From positions 124,001 through 188,000 of the forward strand of contig MLAV02000010.1 of the NCBI GenBank assembly GCA_001870995.2: DNA of 64,000 nucleotides, written 5' to 3'. Made by a program: the position numbers and the translations under genes. The notes beneath the pieces are model-generated. The model did not search any database and was not told the DNA's origin. It worked only from the letters and a program-made list of their open reading frames with translations. The DNA is from Chitinophaga sp. CB10. Lineage in GTDB: Bacteria; Bacteroidota; Bacteroidia; Chitinophagales; Chitinophagaceae. Positions 43,217 to 52,224 of the stretch are shown here, piece by piece (the stretch's first letter is position 1; each line of letters opens with the position of its first letter).

Positions 43217-44290
43217 CTATGCTATCGTTACCTCACTATTCAAATACACATCCTGTATTGCTTGCAGCAATGCCGCTCCCTCTTCCATTGGCCGCTGGAA
43301 TGCCTTCCGTCCGGAGATCAGCCCGGCGCCGCCCGCGCGCTTATTAATCACCGCAGAACGCACGGCATCCGCCAGATCTCCCTCCCCTGCTGACGCGCCG
43401 CCGGAATTAATAAGCCCCATCCGGCCCATATAACAATTCGCTACCTGGTACCGGCATAGATCAATCGGGTTATCGGAAGTCAGCTCCGTATAAATGCGGT
43501 TATCCAGTTTGCCGTAGCTGGAAGTGCCGGTATTCAGCGCTTTATACCCTCCGTTCACCTCCGGCAGCTTCTGCTTGATGATATCCGCCTGGATGGTTAC
43601 CCCCAGGTGGTTGGCTTGCCCCGTAAGGTCCGCAGCCAGGTGATAGTCCACATCCTTCTTAAACGCATCGTTGCGAAGGTAGCACCACAAAATAGTGGCC
43701 ATCCCCAGCTCATGCGCATGTTCAAAGGCCTGCGCTATTTCCACCAGCTGCCGGTCCGCATTGTCGGATCCAAAATAAATAGTAGCGCCCACCGCCACCG
43801 CGCCCAGGTTCCAGGCCTCTTCCACCGTGCCGTACAACACCTCGTCAAAGCGGTTCGGGTAAGTCAGCAGCTGGTTATGATTAATCTTCACGATAAACGG
43901 GATCTTATGGGCATATTTGCGGGACACGGCCGCCAGCACCCCAAAGGTAGAGGCCACTGCGTTGCAGCCCCCTTCCAGCGCCAGCTTCACGATGTTTTCA
44001 GGATCGAAGTAAGCCGGGTTCTTCGCAAACGAAGCGCCCGCGCTATGCTCCACGCCCTGGTCCACCGGCAGGATAGACATATACCCGGTGTTGGCAAGCC
44101 GCCCTGTACCAAACAACTGCCCTAAACTCCGCAATACCTGCGGGTTCCTGCTGCTGTAACCGTAAATTTCATTCACCGTTTCAGGGCTTGGCAAATGCAG
44201 GCTCGACTTATGGATCGTTTTGCAGGAATGCTGCAGTAATAACTCGCTATCATTCCCCAGTAATTCACTGATGCGCTCTAAGGATAACAT
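43217..44290 (-). CDS. Class I fructose-bisphosphate aldolase (FbaB/DhnA type)
   Basis: 357 residues. ILPVDQGVEHS, GCNAVASTFGVL, PFIVKINHNQLLTYP and VAVGATIYFGSDNADRQL follow the DhnA-type class I aldolase pattern, which forms a Schiff base with a Lys and cleaves fructose-1,6-bisphosphate. The end reads SGRKAFQRPMEEGAALLQAIQDVYL, also typical. It is convergent with proA across the repeat cluster and divergent from the histidine phosphatase. Alternative substrates of the family (for example 2-keto-3-deoxy sugars) are less likely. Confidence 0.93.
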   Translation of the reverse strand: MLSLERISELLGNDSELLLQHSCKTIHKSSLHLPSPETVNEIYGYSSRNPQVLRSLGQLFGTGRLANTGYMSILPVDQGVEHSAGASFAKNPAYFDPENIVKLALEGGCNAVASTFGVLAAVSRKYAHKIPFIVKINHNQLLTYPNRFDEVLYGTVEEAWNLGAVAVGATIYFGSDNADRQLVEIAQAFEHAHELGMATILWCYLRNDAFKKDVDYHLAADLTGQANHLGVTIQADIIKQKLPEVNGGYKALNTGTSSYGKLDNRIYTELTSDNPIDLCRYQVANCYMGRMGLINSGGASAGEGDLADAVRSAVINKRAGGAGLISGRKAFQRPMEEGAALLQAIQDVYLNSEVTIA

Positions 44291-44352
44291 AACATACTTT
44301 TTTGGCTATCTAAATTTAACCAATTGCATTCGAACCTACCCGAATCATTTTT

Positions 44353-44360
44353 TATCTTTG
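44353..44360 (+). promoter_or_regulatory. -7 promoter box of the phosphatase gene
   Basis: TATCTTTG, 28 bp before the ATG at 44389. No TTG at the canonical 19-bp distance (nearest TTG is 26 bp up). Confidence 0.5.
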
Positions 44361-44388
44361 CGCACGAACACATATCCCAAACAACGAT

Positions 44389-44973
44389 ATGACCACCCGC
44401 ATAGCAATTATCAGACACGGAAGCACAGCCTGGAATAAAGCAGGACGATTACAAGGCAGTTCAGACATTCCTTTGGACGAAGAAGGCAGGGAACAGGCCC
44501 GCAAGCTCGGCAAACGCCTCATGGGCGAGGACTGGGATATCGTGTACAGCAGCCGGCTGCAACGCGCCAAAGAAACCGCGCAGATCATTGCCGACGCAAT
44601 TCAGCATCCGCACACCCTCCTGGAAGACGACCGCATCCGCGAAGCGGGAGGCGGCCTCACAGAAGGCACCACCGAAGAGGAACGCGTGCAGAAATGGGGC
44701 AGCGACTGGAAACTGCTGGACCTCGGCATCGAAACGCAGGAAGAAGTCATTGCGCGTGGAAAGGAATTCCTCACGGAACTGGTGGCCAAACACAGCGGTA
44801 AAAAAATCCTCATCGTCAGCCACGGCGGATTTATCCGGAAAATTATCCGGGAACTCGTGCCGGATGCGCCGCATCAGCCGATGTTAAAAAATACTTCCAT
44901 CACGGAAATACTGCATGCAGATAATACCTGGAGTTGCCATCTTTACAATTGCGTGCAACACCTGGAAGAATAA
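44389..44973 (+). CDS. Histidine phosphatase (phosphoglycerate mutase-like)
   Basis: 194 residues. RHGSTAWN at residues 9-16 places the phospho-accepting His at 10. The second motif IVSHGGFIRKIIREL supplies the second catalytic His, and EERVQKWGSDW matches the branch's middle acidic region. The family dephosphorylates small phosphoesters; the substrate is unknown, and cobC/gpmB-like roles cannot be separated. It is 9 bp upstream of a GNAT gene on the same strand. Confidence 0.9.
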   Translation: MTTRIAIIRHGSTAWNKAGRLQGSSDIPLDEEGREQARKLGKRLMGEDWDIVYSSRLQRAKETAQIIADAIQHPHTLLEDDRIREAGGGLTEGTTEEERVQKWGSDWKLLDLGIETQEEVIARGKEFLTELVAKHSGKKILIVSHGGFIRKIIRELVPDAPHQPMLKNTSITEILHADNTWSCHLYNCVQHLEE

Positions 44974-44982
44974 TCTTTTTTT

Positions 44983-45507
44983 ATGCTCCATACCGACTTT
45001 TATCCATTCCCCACCATCACCACCAGCCGGCTGCTGCTCAGAGAGCTCCTGCCTGCGGATGATACGGCCATCAGGGACCTGCGCTCTAACCCGGACGTAA
45101 ATACGTTCCTGGGAAGGCCGCCGGCTATCGACCTGGAAACTGCCCGGCAGTTTATCACCAGCACCAACAACCGCTTCGCCAATGCCGAAGGGCTCTACTG
45201 GGTCATCACTGCCCTCCCTTCTTCCCAACTGATTGGCACGATATGCCTCTGGAACTACCAGCCCCAGGACGGGAGCGTGGAGATAGGCTATGAGCTCCTC
45301 CCCGCCTTCCAGGGAAAGGGCTATATGCAGGAAGCGATAACAGCAGTGCTTACTTTCGCATTCGACCGCATGCACGCAGCATTGGTCAAAGCCATGGTGG
45401 TCGAAGCCAACCTCCGTTCCATAAAATCGCTGCAAAAACAGGGATTTACCGAAATTCCTGCGGAAAAGGAAGACCAGTTACTCATGTTTCACCTCACCCG
45501 GAAATAA
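44983..45507 (+). CDS. RimJ/RimL-type GNAT N-acetyltransferase
   Basis: 174 residues. TTSRLLLRELLPADDTAIRD is the standard start of the RimJ/RimL-like branch. Motif A is visible in ELLPAFQGKGYMQEAI, and VKAMVVEANLRSIKSLQKQGF is a typical acetyl-CoA site end. It acetylates an unknown amine, possibly a protein N-terminus. Likely co-transcribed with the phosphatase. Convergent with the SIP gene, with only 15 bp between stops. Confidence 0.9.
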   Translation: MLHTDFYPFPTITTSRLLLRELLPADDTAIRDLRSNPDVNTFLGRPPAIDLETARQFITSTNNRFANAEGLYWVITALPSSQLIGTICLWNYQPQDGSVEIGYELLPAFQGKGYMQEAITAVLTFAFDRMHAALVKAMVVEANLRSIKSLQKQGFTEIPAEKEDQLLMFHLTRK

Positions 45508-45522
45508 ATCGCGCGCGCTCGT

Positions 45523-46218
45523 TTACCAGAAACCCTGCGCTTTAATACTCGCATTGTCAATTCCCAGCTGCCGGAGGAACTTACGGGTATTACCCACCAG
45601 CCTGGAATTGCCCGCCAAAAAAAACATATACTTCGTATCCTGCGGCAGATCGCCCAGGTAGGCATCCAGCTGGTGGTAGTAGTCCTCCTGCCGGCTAACG
45701 ACATGCAGGTTCAGCCAGGGGCAGTTCTCCGCTACCATCGCTTTATGGGCGGCTTGGTTCACCTGCAGGAATCCCGTGGTGACAGCCTCCCTGCCGGCCA
45801 GCTGCTGCAATGCGCTGAAATGCCCGATGGCGGTATGGTCCCCGATAAACACCGGCACCGTTCCCTCCACTGGCGCATGCCGCACGGAATCAATGGATAC
45901 ATAATGCAGCGGACTACCGGCTTCCAACGTCCGCAGCCACTGGCTTCCGCGGCCGGGGTGGCTCCCGTCTATAAACAGTGTGCAGGTTTTGGTGTCCGCA
46001 TCCCAGCGGGCCGGCGTATAGTCGCAATAGTGAAAGTTGCTGATACGCGTAGCAATGCGCTGCGCAGCCGTCCAGTTTTCAGGCCGCGCCTGCGGCAGGT
46101 GTAAATCCAGCTCATAGTAATCGCCCGTATCCCAACAGCGCACTGCCAGTATGGTGGCGGATTTAATGAAGATATTTTCGATAAAGGAAATGTCCTTTTT
46201 TCTTGTGATTGTTTCCAT
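45523..46218 (-). CDS. Siderophore-interacting protein (ferric-siderophore reductase)
   Basis: 231 residues from ATG 46218 (METITRKKD). FAD/NAD-binding fold of the ViuB/SIP branch: the C-terminal end QGFW, HYCDYTPARWD and DGSHPGRGSQWLRTLEAG fit. Such proteins release iron from siderophores by reduction with NAD(P)H in the cytoplasm. Directly downstream, 59 bp after an AraC regulator on the same strand; the pair resembles iron-regulated units in Bacteroidota. No Fur box was searched for precisely. Confidence 0.85.
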   Translation of the reverse strand: METITRKKDISFIENIFIKSATILAVRCWDTGDYYELDLHLPQARPENWTAAQRIATRISNFHYCDYTPARWDADTKTCTLFIDGSHPGRGSQWLRTLEAGSPLHYVSIDSVRHAPVEGTVPVFIGDHTAIGHFSALQQLAGREAVTTGFLQVNQAAHKAMVAENCPWLNLHVVSRQEDYYHQLDAYLGDLPQDTKYMFFLAGNSRLVGNTRKFLRQLGIDNASIKAQGFW

Positions 46219-46277
46219 ACTACAAAGCAATCACAAAACGATGGGGAAAAATCGTACTAACGGGGGGAGTGATTGGA

Positions 46278-47141
46278 CTATTCACGGAATTGCTTCCGGA
46301 ACATCAGGGCGGTATGGCCCGTTACTTTTTTAAACAACCGGGTGAAATAACCTACATCCTCATAGCCCAGTTCATAGGCAATCTCCGTCACCGTCATACC
46401 CGTATGATACAGCAAGCGCTTGGCTTCCAGCACTACCAGCTGCTGTATATGCTGGGATACCGGCAGGCCGGTAATATCCTTAATGGTATCGTTCAGATGG
46501 GTTGGGGTAATATGCAACGCGGCCGCGTAATCCCCCGGGCTCTTCCACTCTTTAAAATGCGCTTGCAGCAGCTGCTGAAACTCCCGGTTGATGACGGCTG
46601 CGCGGGTAGTGTGCTGGAAATCCGCGCCGGCATCGTCGAGGCTTTCCGCGATGAGGGCCAGCATAGCCTGTAGCAAACCGTGGAGGGACAATGCCTTGAA
46701 GCCATTATGCTGCTCGTCTTTCAACCGCAGCATGATCTCCAGTATTTCATCCAGCTGCTCCTGCAGGCCCGCGGAAGGCCGCAAACTCATATTGGCGGCA
46801 AACCATTGATCCAGGTAAGGCTTCAGCGCGGCCGGCATCAGCGAGGCGTCAAAGCTCACCGTATAGGCGCGGGCGTTATTCACTTCAATCAATTGATGCA
46901 CCTGCCCTGGCAGGATCATGATGATAAAATTCCCCGCTACTTCCGCCGCTTTGAAATCAATCGCCCCCCTGAAACTCCCGTCAAACGTGATGATCAACAG
47001 GTAGTGATCGTCGCGGTGAGGAGCAAAAAGGTCGTGGTGGTTCGCATGCACTTCCATCATCATATCCTGGTGGGCATGGATCTCCACCCCTGCCTTTACA
47101 TGGTCCGGAAGTTTATAATGGGGAATAGGCGCCTTTCTCAT
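46278..47141 (-). CDS. AraC-family transcriptional regulator
   Basis: 287 residues. An N-terminal cupin-like sensor segment (HHDLFAPHRDDHYLLIITFDGS and PGQVHQLIEV) is followed by a C-terminal two-helix-turn-helix domain (AAALHITPTHLNDTIKDITG and MTVTEIAYELGYEDVGYFTR). It lies directly upstream of the siderophore-interacting gene on the same strand and may control iron uptake genes, but this is only context. Confidence 0.93.
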   Translation of the reverse strand: MRKAPIPHYKLPDHVKAGVEIHAHQDMMMEVHANHHDLFAPHRDDHYLLIITFDGSFRGAIDFKAAEVAGNFIIMILPGQVHQLIEVNNARAYTVSFDASLMPAALKPYLDQWFAANMSLRPSAGLQEQLDEILEIMLRLKDEQHNGFKALSLHGLLQAMLALIAESLDDAGADFQHTTRAAVINREFQQLLQAHFKEWKSPGDYAAALHITPTHLNDTIKDITGLPVSQHIQQLVVLEAKRLLYHTGMTVTEIAYELGYEDVGYFTRLFKKVTGHTALMFRKQFRE

Positions 47142-47243
47142 GCAACAAAAATAAGCGCAATTGTTTTCCCCGGAAGCAAATGTCCGGATTACAACGGGTG
47201 CGCTTCGTTCAAAGGCAGCTACAGCAAGCCTCTCCGCCGGAAA

Positions 47244-48011
47244 TTATTTTGATTTTTTCCAGATGGTATTAAACCCGCCGGTGCAGCCCAGCGGCAATAG
47301 CTCCGCCACCTGGCAATCGAAAGATTGCAGCGGTTTTATCTTTTTGGTAAGGAGTGAAAACGGGAATACATCCTCCACGAAATTCGTTTTGGAGAATTGA
47401 ATGATCTCAAAGTTATTGGCGGCTGCCAGTGCGCGGAGGTCGCGCGTGGTGAAGAACTGCACATGGTCCAGGTTATCCGCCTGGGACTGTACCGTAGTAC
47501 CTTTGTAACCCAGCATGCGTTTGAAGGTATTCACCGCGGCCTGCAGGCGCGGGCGCCGGCGCAGGCGCAGCATCGGCTTGGTCACCAGCACCTCCCGGGG
47601 GCCATTCCCATTGGGCACGGTTACAATCAGGGTGCCATCGTCTTTCAGTGACTGATAGATCGTCTTCAACAGCACACCCGGCTCATGAAGATGTTCCAGC
47701 ACCTCGCTGCAAATCACAGCGTCGTATTGCTGGCCGCTGGCAATCAGCTCTTCCGCGCTGATTACGGCAAACTGTACATTGGGCAGGGTGTTTTTGCTTT
47801 TAGCCACGGCAATGGTCTTTTCGCTCACGTCGATCCCCAGCACTTCGTAGCCAAACTGGCCCAGATGGCGGGTAATAACCCCATTGCCGCAGCCTACATC
47901 GAGGATTTTCGCGTTGGCAGGTATAGCGGATTGCAGGCTGTCTGTAATAAAGTTCAGGCGCTTAATATCAGTTATGCGCTCGTATTCATAAGTAATCTTG
48001 GGGGACATCAT
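47244..48011 (-). CDS. Class I SAM-dependent methyltransferase
   Basis: 255 residues. Motif I is ILDVGCGNGVITRHL, then VLGIDVSEKTI and EVLEHLHEPGVLL, typical of UbiG-like methyltransferases. The substrate is unknown; the length and the C-terminal part (ELLPLGCTGGFNTIWKK) do not identify a quinone- or lipid-specific branch. Soluble. Its neighbours (AraC 102 bp downstream, M1 peptidase 48 bp upstream on the same strand) give no functional hint. Confidence 0.9.
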   Translation of the reverse strand: MMSPKITYEYERITDIKRLNFITDSLQSAIPANAKILDVGCGNGVITRHLGQFGYEVLGIDVSEKTIAVAKSKNTLPNVQFAVISAEELIASGQQYDAVICSEVLEHLHEPGVLLKTIYQSLKDDGTLIVTVPNGNGPREVLVTKPMLRLRRRPRLQAAVNTFKRMLGYKGTTVQSQADNLDHVQFFTTRDLRALAAANNFEIIQFSKTNFVEDVFPFSLLTKKIKPLQSFDCQVAELLPLGCTGGFNTIWKKSK

Positions 48012-48059
48012 GGATCAATACTACAAATTTTGCCTGTAATTTTCAAACCGCTCCCCAAA

Positions 48060-50618
48060 TCACGGGCGCAACAGCTGCCGGGCACGGGAAAGGTTATCCG
48101 TAGCCTGCAGTATTTTACTTTTCAGCTTGGGATTGTAATCCGGATGGCTGTCTAAAAACTGCTGCACCACGCGCCAGGCCTGCTCGTCCTGGTAGTTGCC
48201 GAAAGTAGCATTGAGCCAGTTGGCCGGGAAAAAGATATCCCCCGTACGCTGGATATCTTCCAGCCATTCCAGGCTCTCCGGCAGGTACTTCGCGGAAGTA
48301 GCCTGCCGCAGCGGATGATGCAGGTAGTACAGCGCAGCCACCACCCAGGCCTCCTTGCTGCGGCCCCTGCGCTCCTTCAGGGAGGCGAAGAACTGGTCCC
48401 GCTCCGCCACGCTGGCGGATAAAGCCGGTATCAGGAAACGCAGCCGGTCCTTCTTATCCTCGTCCTTCAGCCGCGCTATCTGCTGCGGTATAACGCTAAC
48501 GGCTGTATCATTTTTCAGCGTGAGCGTCAGCGCCAGCGAAATATAATCTTCTTCCGCCAGCTTCACTCCTTCCGGCGCTTCCTGCGCGGCCCATACCTTG
48601 TACATCCGCTCCCCGGTAGCGGCGGTGGTATAAACGTCCTGCAATGCCTTGAAGATCAGCTTGCGGTTATTGCCGGCCTGCTGTTGCTGCAAGGCCTCCC
48701 ACAATTGCTTTTCCAGTGTAACGGCCACGCGTACACGATCCTCCGGCTTGGTAAACTCCCAGTACAGGGTGCTGATATAGTTGGTGAGTTGTTTGATGCT
48801 CGTTTCTTCTTTTTCCACGGCCAGCCCGGCAGCAAAAAGCTGCAGCAGCTCCTGTGGCTTGTAATAGCGGCCTGCCAGCATATTCTCATAAGCCGCCAGG
48901 TAAGCGCTCGCCCTGTTCAGCGCCGTACCGGCGGTGAACAGGCGCTGATTTACCGCCGTATCGGAAGGGAACAGGCCATAACCCAGGCCACTGGCGTTGA
49001 ACAGGATGTACTGCGGCCGTGGCAGGCCGGCAGCGCCTTTGACGGTGAGCCGCGCGGCATTCATATCTACCTGGATCGTTTTTACCGACTCCGGATATAC
49101 GAAAGTAATGTCAAACAGCTGCGGCCAGATGTCCGTGCCGCCAAACTCCGGCCGCTGCGTGATTTCCAGCTCCTTTACGCGGTTGCCGGCATAAGCAATG
49201 TTATAATCGAATACCGGGCGATGCGGCTGGTTAACCCATACGGCATTCCACTTGTAAAGGTTCTTTTTCGTGTATTTGGCGAGGATGGCGATCAGGTCAT
49301 CCCAGGAGGCATTGCCATAAGCGTATTTTTTCAGGTACTCCCGCACGCCTTGCCGGAAATTATCCTTGCCCATGAGCAACTCTATCTGCCGCATCATGAT
49401 CGGCGCCTTGTGATAAATGATATCGCCGTACATCGTGCCCGCTTCCTTCAGGTTATCCAGCTGCTGCCGGATGGGATTGGCCCCGCGGGTACGGTCCACA
49501 TTATACGCGCGCGGATAGTGATCCTGCAGGAAGCGCAGGTTAAACTGTTCGGACCCGAGGATGTTTTCCGCCACCTTATCCGCCATGAAGTTGGCGAATA
49601 CTTCTTTCATCCACACATCGTTGAACCATTTCATGGTAACGAGGTCCCCGAACCACATATGCGCCGTTTCGTGGGAAATCAGCTGGGTGCGGGATAGCAG
49701 CTGGTCCGTAGTTGGACTCTGCAAAAAGAAGGAAGCGGCTTTGTAATGCACTACGCCCGGGTGCTCCATCCCGCCGAACTGGAAGTCCGGGATAGCGGCA
49801 TAGCCCATTTTCTGAAATGGATACGGGATGCCCGTCCATTTTTCCAGGAAGCTCACCGCCTCGCGGTGCAGGCGGAAAACGCTGTCGATATTGCTGCCGG
49901 GGTCCTTCTCCCGGTACAGCAGGGTTACCGGCTGGCCTTTGATGTCTTGTACGGCGGCCTTGAAAACGCCTGCCACAAAGGAAAACAAATAAGTAGGCAG
50001 TTTTTCCGTAGTCGCAAAATGCCAGGTAGTGGTACCGTCGGCATTTGCCACACTGTCTTTCAAGGCGCCGTTAGCCAGCACCGTCCACCCATTGGGCGCC
50101 GCCACAGTAAGGTCGTACGTGGCTTTCATATCCGGCTGGTCAAAGCAGGGAAACACTACCCTGGCCCGGTCCGGCACAAATAAAGCGTATAAAAATTCAT
50201 TATTGCGGTTCAGCGAGCCATCGCCCGCCAGGAAGGTAATTTCGATTTCATTTTTCCCCGGCCGCAGCGCTGCTGCCGGTATGACCAAATGTTCTTCTTC
50301 CACCACAGGGCTCACGGGCTTTCCGTTCACCACCAGCAACGAGATATTGGCAGCAGGCTGTTTAAAGTCGAGCTGCAGGGGTTGCTGCGCATTGTTTAGG
50401 GAGCAGGTAATGCGCTCCTTTGCCGGAATACCCGCCGTTTTATTGGCAGGGAACTGGAACGTCAATGCATAATGCACATCTGCGATGTTGTGGAAACGCG
50501 CCGTTGCCAGCTCGCGGGATACGCCTGCGGTGACGGGCACGGCAGCCGGCTGTTGTTGGGCATATGCCAGCGGCGCCACCGCCAGCAGCAAGACAGAAGT
50601 CAATAAATTTTTCATCAT
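48060..50618 (-). CDS. M1-family metallopeptidase (aminopeptidase N-like)
   Basis: 852 residues with a signal peptide (LLTSVLLLAVAPLAYAQQQ). The zinc site is intact: His316-Glu317-x2-His320 (HETAHMWFGD) and Glu339 18 residues after His320 in KEVFANF. The GxMEN-like exopeptidase motif reads FGGMEHPGV, with His in place of Asn. The long C-terminal helical domain follows. It probably trims peptides in the periplasm. Divergent from an AraC gene with 63 bp between starts. The second ATG at 50615 is an equivalent start. Confidence 0.93.
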   Translation of the reverse strand: MMKNLLTSVLLLAVAPLAYAQQQPAAVPVTAGVSRELATARFHNIADVHYALTFQFPANKTAGIPAKERITCSLNNAQQPLQLDFKQPAANISLLVVNGKPVSPVVEEEHLVIPAAALRPGKNEIEITFLAGDGSLNRNNEFLYALFVPDRARVVFPCFDQPDMKATYDLTVAAPNGWTVLANGALKDSVANADGTTTWHFATTEKLPTYLFSFVAGVFKAAVQDIKGQPVTLLYREKDPGSNIDSVFRLHREAVSFLEKWTGIPYPFQKMGYAAIPDFQFGGMEHPGVVHYKAASFFLQSPTTDQLLSRTQLISHETAHMWFGDLVTMKWFNDVWMKEVFANFMADKVAENILGSEQFNLRFLQDHYPRAYNVDRTRGANPIRQQLDNLKEAGTMYGDIIYHKAPIMMRQIELLMGKDNFRQGVREYLKKYAYGNASWDDLIAILAKYTKKNLYKWNAVWVNQPHRPVFDYNIAYAGNRVKELEITQRPEFGGTDIWPQLFDITFVYPESVKTIQVDMNAARLTVKGAAGLPRPQYILFNASGLGYGLFPSDTAVNQRLFTAGTALNRASAYLAAYENMLAGRYYKPQELLQLFAAGLAVEKEETSIKQLTNYISTLYWEFTKPEDRVRVAVTLEKQLWEALQQQQAGNNRKLIFKALQDVYTTAATGERMYKVWAAQEAPEGVKLAEEDYISLALTLTLKNDTAVSVIPQQIARLKDEDKKDRLRFLIPALSASVAERDQFFASLKERRGRSKEAWVVAALYYLHHPLRQATSAKYLPESLEWLEDIQRTGDIFFPANWLNATFGNYQDEQAWRVVQQFLDSHPDYNPKLKSKILQATDNLSRARQLLRP

Positions 50619-50681
50619 AATTGGTTGGCCGAAGGTTGTAAATATAGGATTTTACAGCCATCATTTCCCTAACTTTAAAGT

Positions 50682-51476
50682 ATGAAATACGAGACTGTTT
50701 TCCCGGACCCGCGCCTGCGGCATATCGTCCGGTTTTACTGGATACTGGAAAGCGGGGAGGGCTACACGCACCACTCCCTGGCGGACATGTGTCCGGAATT
50801 GTTATTTCATTACAACGGCAGGTTTGATGAACTCTCCGCCAACGGCAGTACAACCCCGGGCTTTATCGCCGGCATTCACGGTCAAAGCGCGCAGGTGAGC
50901 CGCCACCGGATCAACACCGGCTTCGGCATGATTGGCGTGTACCTCTACCCCCAGGCCATTCCGCTCGTCTTCGGCCTGCCCGCGGAGGAAGTCACCAACC
51001 AGATGCCGGACCTCTCTTCCCTCCTTAAATCTGAAGCGCAGATGCTGGAAGAGCGCATCTTTACCGCTCCCGGCAACGGGGAACGGATACGGCTCATCGA
51101 GCAATTTCTCCTGCGCCGGCTGGCCATTACCGAGAAGCCGGAACCGCCCGTATTTAAAGCCATTGCAGGTATCATCCAGTCCCACGGGCAGCATAGCATT
51201 GCGGAGCTGGCGGCCACGCACTATTTATCGGAACGGCAATTCCAGCGGCAGTTCCGCCACTATACGGGCTTTACGCCTAAGCTGTTCTCCCGCATCGCCC
51301 GCTTTCATGGCGCCATGAAACGTTATGGCGACAAAAACATCTCGCTCACCCAACTGGCGCTGGAATGCGGCTATTACGACCAGGCGCATTTTATACACGA
51401 TTTCAGCCGCTTCTCCGGGCAACACCCACGTATATACTTTTCCGGCAAATCGGGCGCAACCGACTGGATGGAATAA
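50682..51476 (+). CDS. AraC-family regulator with N-terminal DUF6597-like domain
   Basis: 264 residues. The N-terminal half (ETVFPDPRLRHIVRFYWILESG, PELLFHYNGRF, IHGQSAQVSRHRI) resembles a domain common in Bacteroidota AraC proteins (my recall: DUF6597). The C-terminal part has the AraC fold: ELAATHYLSERQFQRQFRHY and LTQLALECGYYDQAHFIHDF. Starts divergently from the M1 peptidase. Upstream of a VOC gene on the same strand, which may be its target. Confidence 0.88.
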   Translation: MKYETVFPDPRLRHIVRFYWILESGEGYTHHSLADMCPELLFHYNGRFDELSANGSTTPGFIAGIHGQSAQVSRHRINTGFGMIGVYLYPQAIPLVFGLPAEEVTNQMPDLSSLLKSEAQMLEERIFTAPGNGERIRLIEQFLLRRLAITEKPEPPVFKAIAGIIQSHGQHSIAELAATHYLSERQFQRQFRHYTGFTPKLFSRIARFHGAMKRYGDKNISLTQLALECGYYDQAHFIHDFSRFSGQHPRIYFSGKSGATDWME

Positions 51477-51513
51477 TGTCGGTTTTTTACAATTCCGCCC
51501 CACGTAGTGGCCC

Positions 51514-51521
51514 TAGTTTTG
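51514..51521 (+). promoter_or_regulatory. -7 promoter box of the VOC gene
   Basis: TAGTTTTG, 27 bp before the ATG at 51549. It supports 51549 over the in-frame ATG at 51507, which lies upstream of this box. Confidence 0.5.
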
Positions 51522-51548
51522 TGGAACAAATCATCAAAATATTTAGCT

Positions 51549-51923
51549 ATGAACATTCCTACAGGACATCAAACCATTATGCCTTACCTGATTTTGAAGG
51601 ATGCCAGTGCATTTCTCTCCTTTACGCAGGCGGTTTTCGGGGCTACGGTCACGCATAAGTCCATGCAGCCGGATGGTAACACGATCCGCCATGCGGAAGT
51701 GCAGGTGGGCGATTCCACCATCATGTTTAGCAATACCACGGCGGATTACGGGTCACAGCCGGCAGGGCTTTTCATTTATGTGCCGGATGCGGATGCCACG
51801 TTTAAAAAGGCGCTGGAGCATGGCGCTACCACGGTCATGGAAGTGGCGGACCAGCCGTATGGCCGCAGTGGCGGCGTACAGGACACGAACGACAACATCT
51901 GGTGGATTACTTCCGTGAAATAA
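51549..51923 (+). CDS. VOC-family (glyoxalase/PhnB-like) protein
   Basis: 124 residues from ATG 51549 (MNIPTGHQTIMPYLILKDAS). Two beta-alpha-beta-beta-beta units: PYLILKDASAFLSFTQAVFGA at the start and FIYVPDADATFKKALEHGA in the second half, ending with DNIWWITS. The sequence fits the PhnB-like group without typical metal-ligand certainty; function unknown. Likely controlled by the AraC gene just upstream. A small membrane-protein gene follows on the same strand. Confidence 0.88.
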   Translation: MNIPTGHQTIMPYLILKDASAFLSFTQAVFGATVTHKSMQPDGNTIRHAEVQVGDSTIMFSNTTADYGSQPAGLFIYVPDADATFKKALEHGATTVMEVADQPYGRSGGVQDTNDNIWWITSVK

Positions 51924-51987
51924 GTGGCTGGTTGTATCTGAAAACATTAGTAAATTTACAGGTACACAACACATCCTGATTTACGCC

Positions 51988-52119
51988 ATGGAACCCGCAA
52001 CTACCACCAGGAAAGAAAAAATCATGAAATGGCTCAAACGCCTCGGCTTTTGGGGGTTCATGTTCTTTTTGCTGAAAGGGCTTTTCTGGCTGTACCTGAT
52101 TTACTGGGTAGCCAAATAA
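51988..52119 (+). CDS. Small membrane protein (43 residues)
   Basis: MEPATTTRKEKIMKWLKRLG is followed by a single hydrophobic helix (FWGFMFFLLKGLFWLYLIYW) and VAK. The positive N-terminal half and hydrophobic C-terminal half indicate a one-pass inner-membrane peptide with the N-terminus inside. A second ATG is at residue 13. A strong terminator starts 13 bp after the stop, which supports it being a real gene. The function is unknown; it is too short for many automated searches. Confidence 0.75.
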   Translation: MEPATTTRKEKIMKWLKRLGFWGFMFFLLKGLFWLYLIYWVAK

Positions 52120-52131
52120 AAACGATATCGC

Positions 52132-52172
52132 ACAAAGGCCGGCATTTTTATACTGCCGGCCTTTGTTTTTTT
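52132..52172 (+). terminator. Terminator after the small membrane protein gene
   Basis: A perfect 13-bp stem (52132-52144 with 52154-52166), loop TTTTTATAC, then a T-run. It ends the AraC-VOC-small protein side. Confidence 0.92.
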
Positions 52173-52224
52173 AGGGGGGAAAGATTTAAGGCTGCCCCGC
52201 TGTGAGGTCCCGTTGCTGCGGGCA

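Noticed and set aside
42463..43433. Several frames with SGRRPSA-like text near the proA-fba repeat
   Set aside because: All arise from the dispersed repeat core, not from genes.
44983..45435. Frames opposite the GNAT gene
   Set aside because: Shadows of 44983-45507.
48684..49697. 337-residue frame opposite the M1 peptidase
   Set aside because: Reverse-strand shadow of a strongly coding gene.
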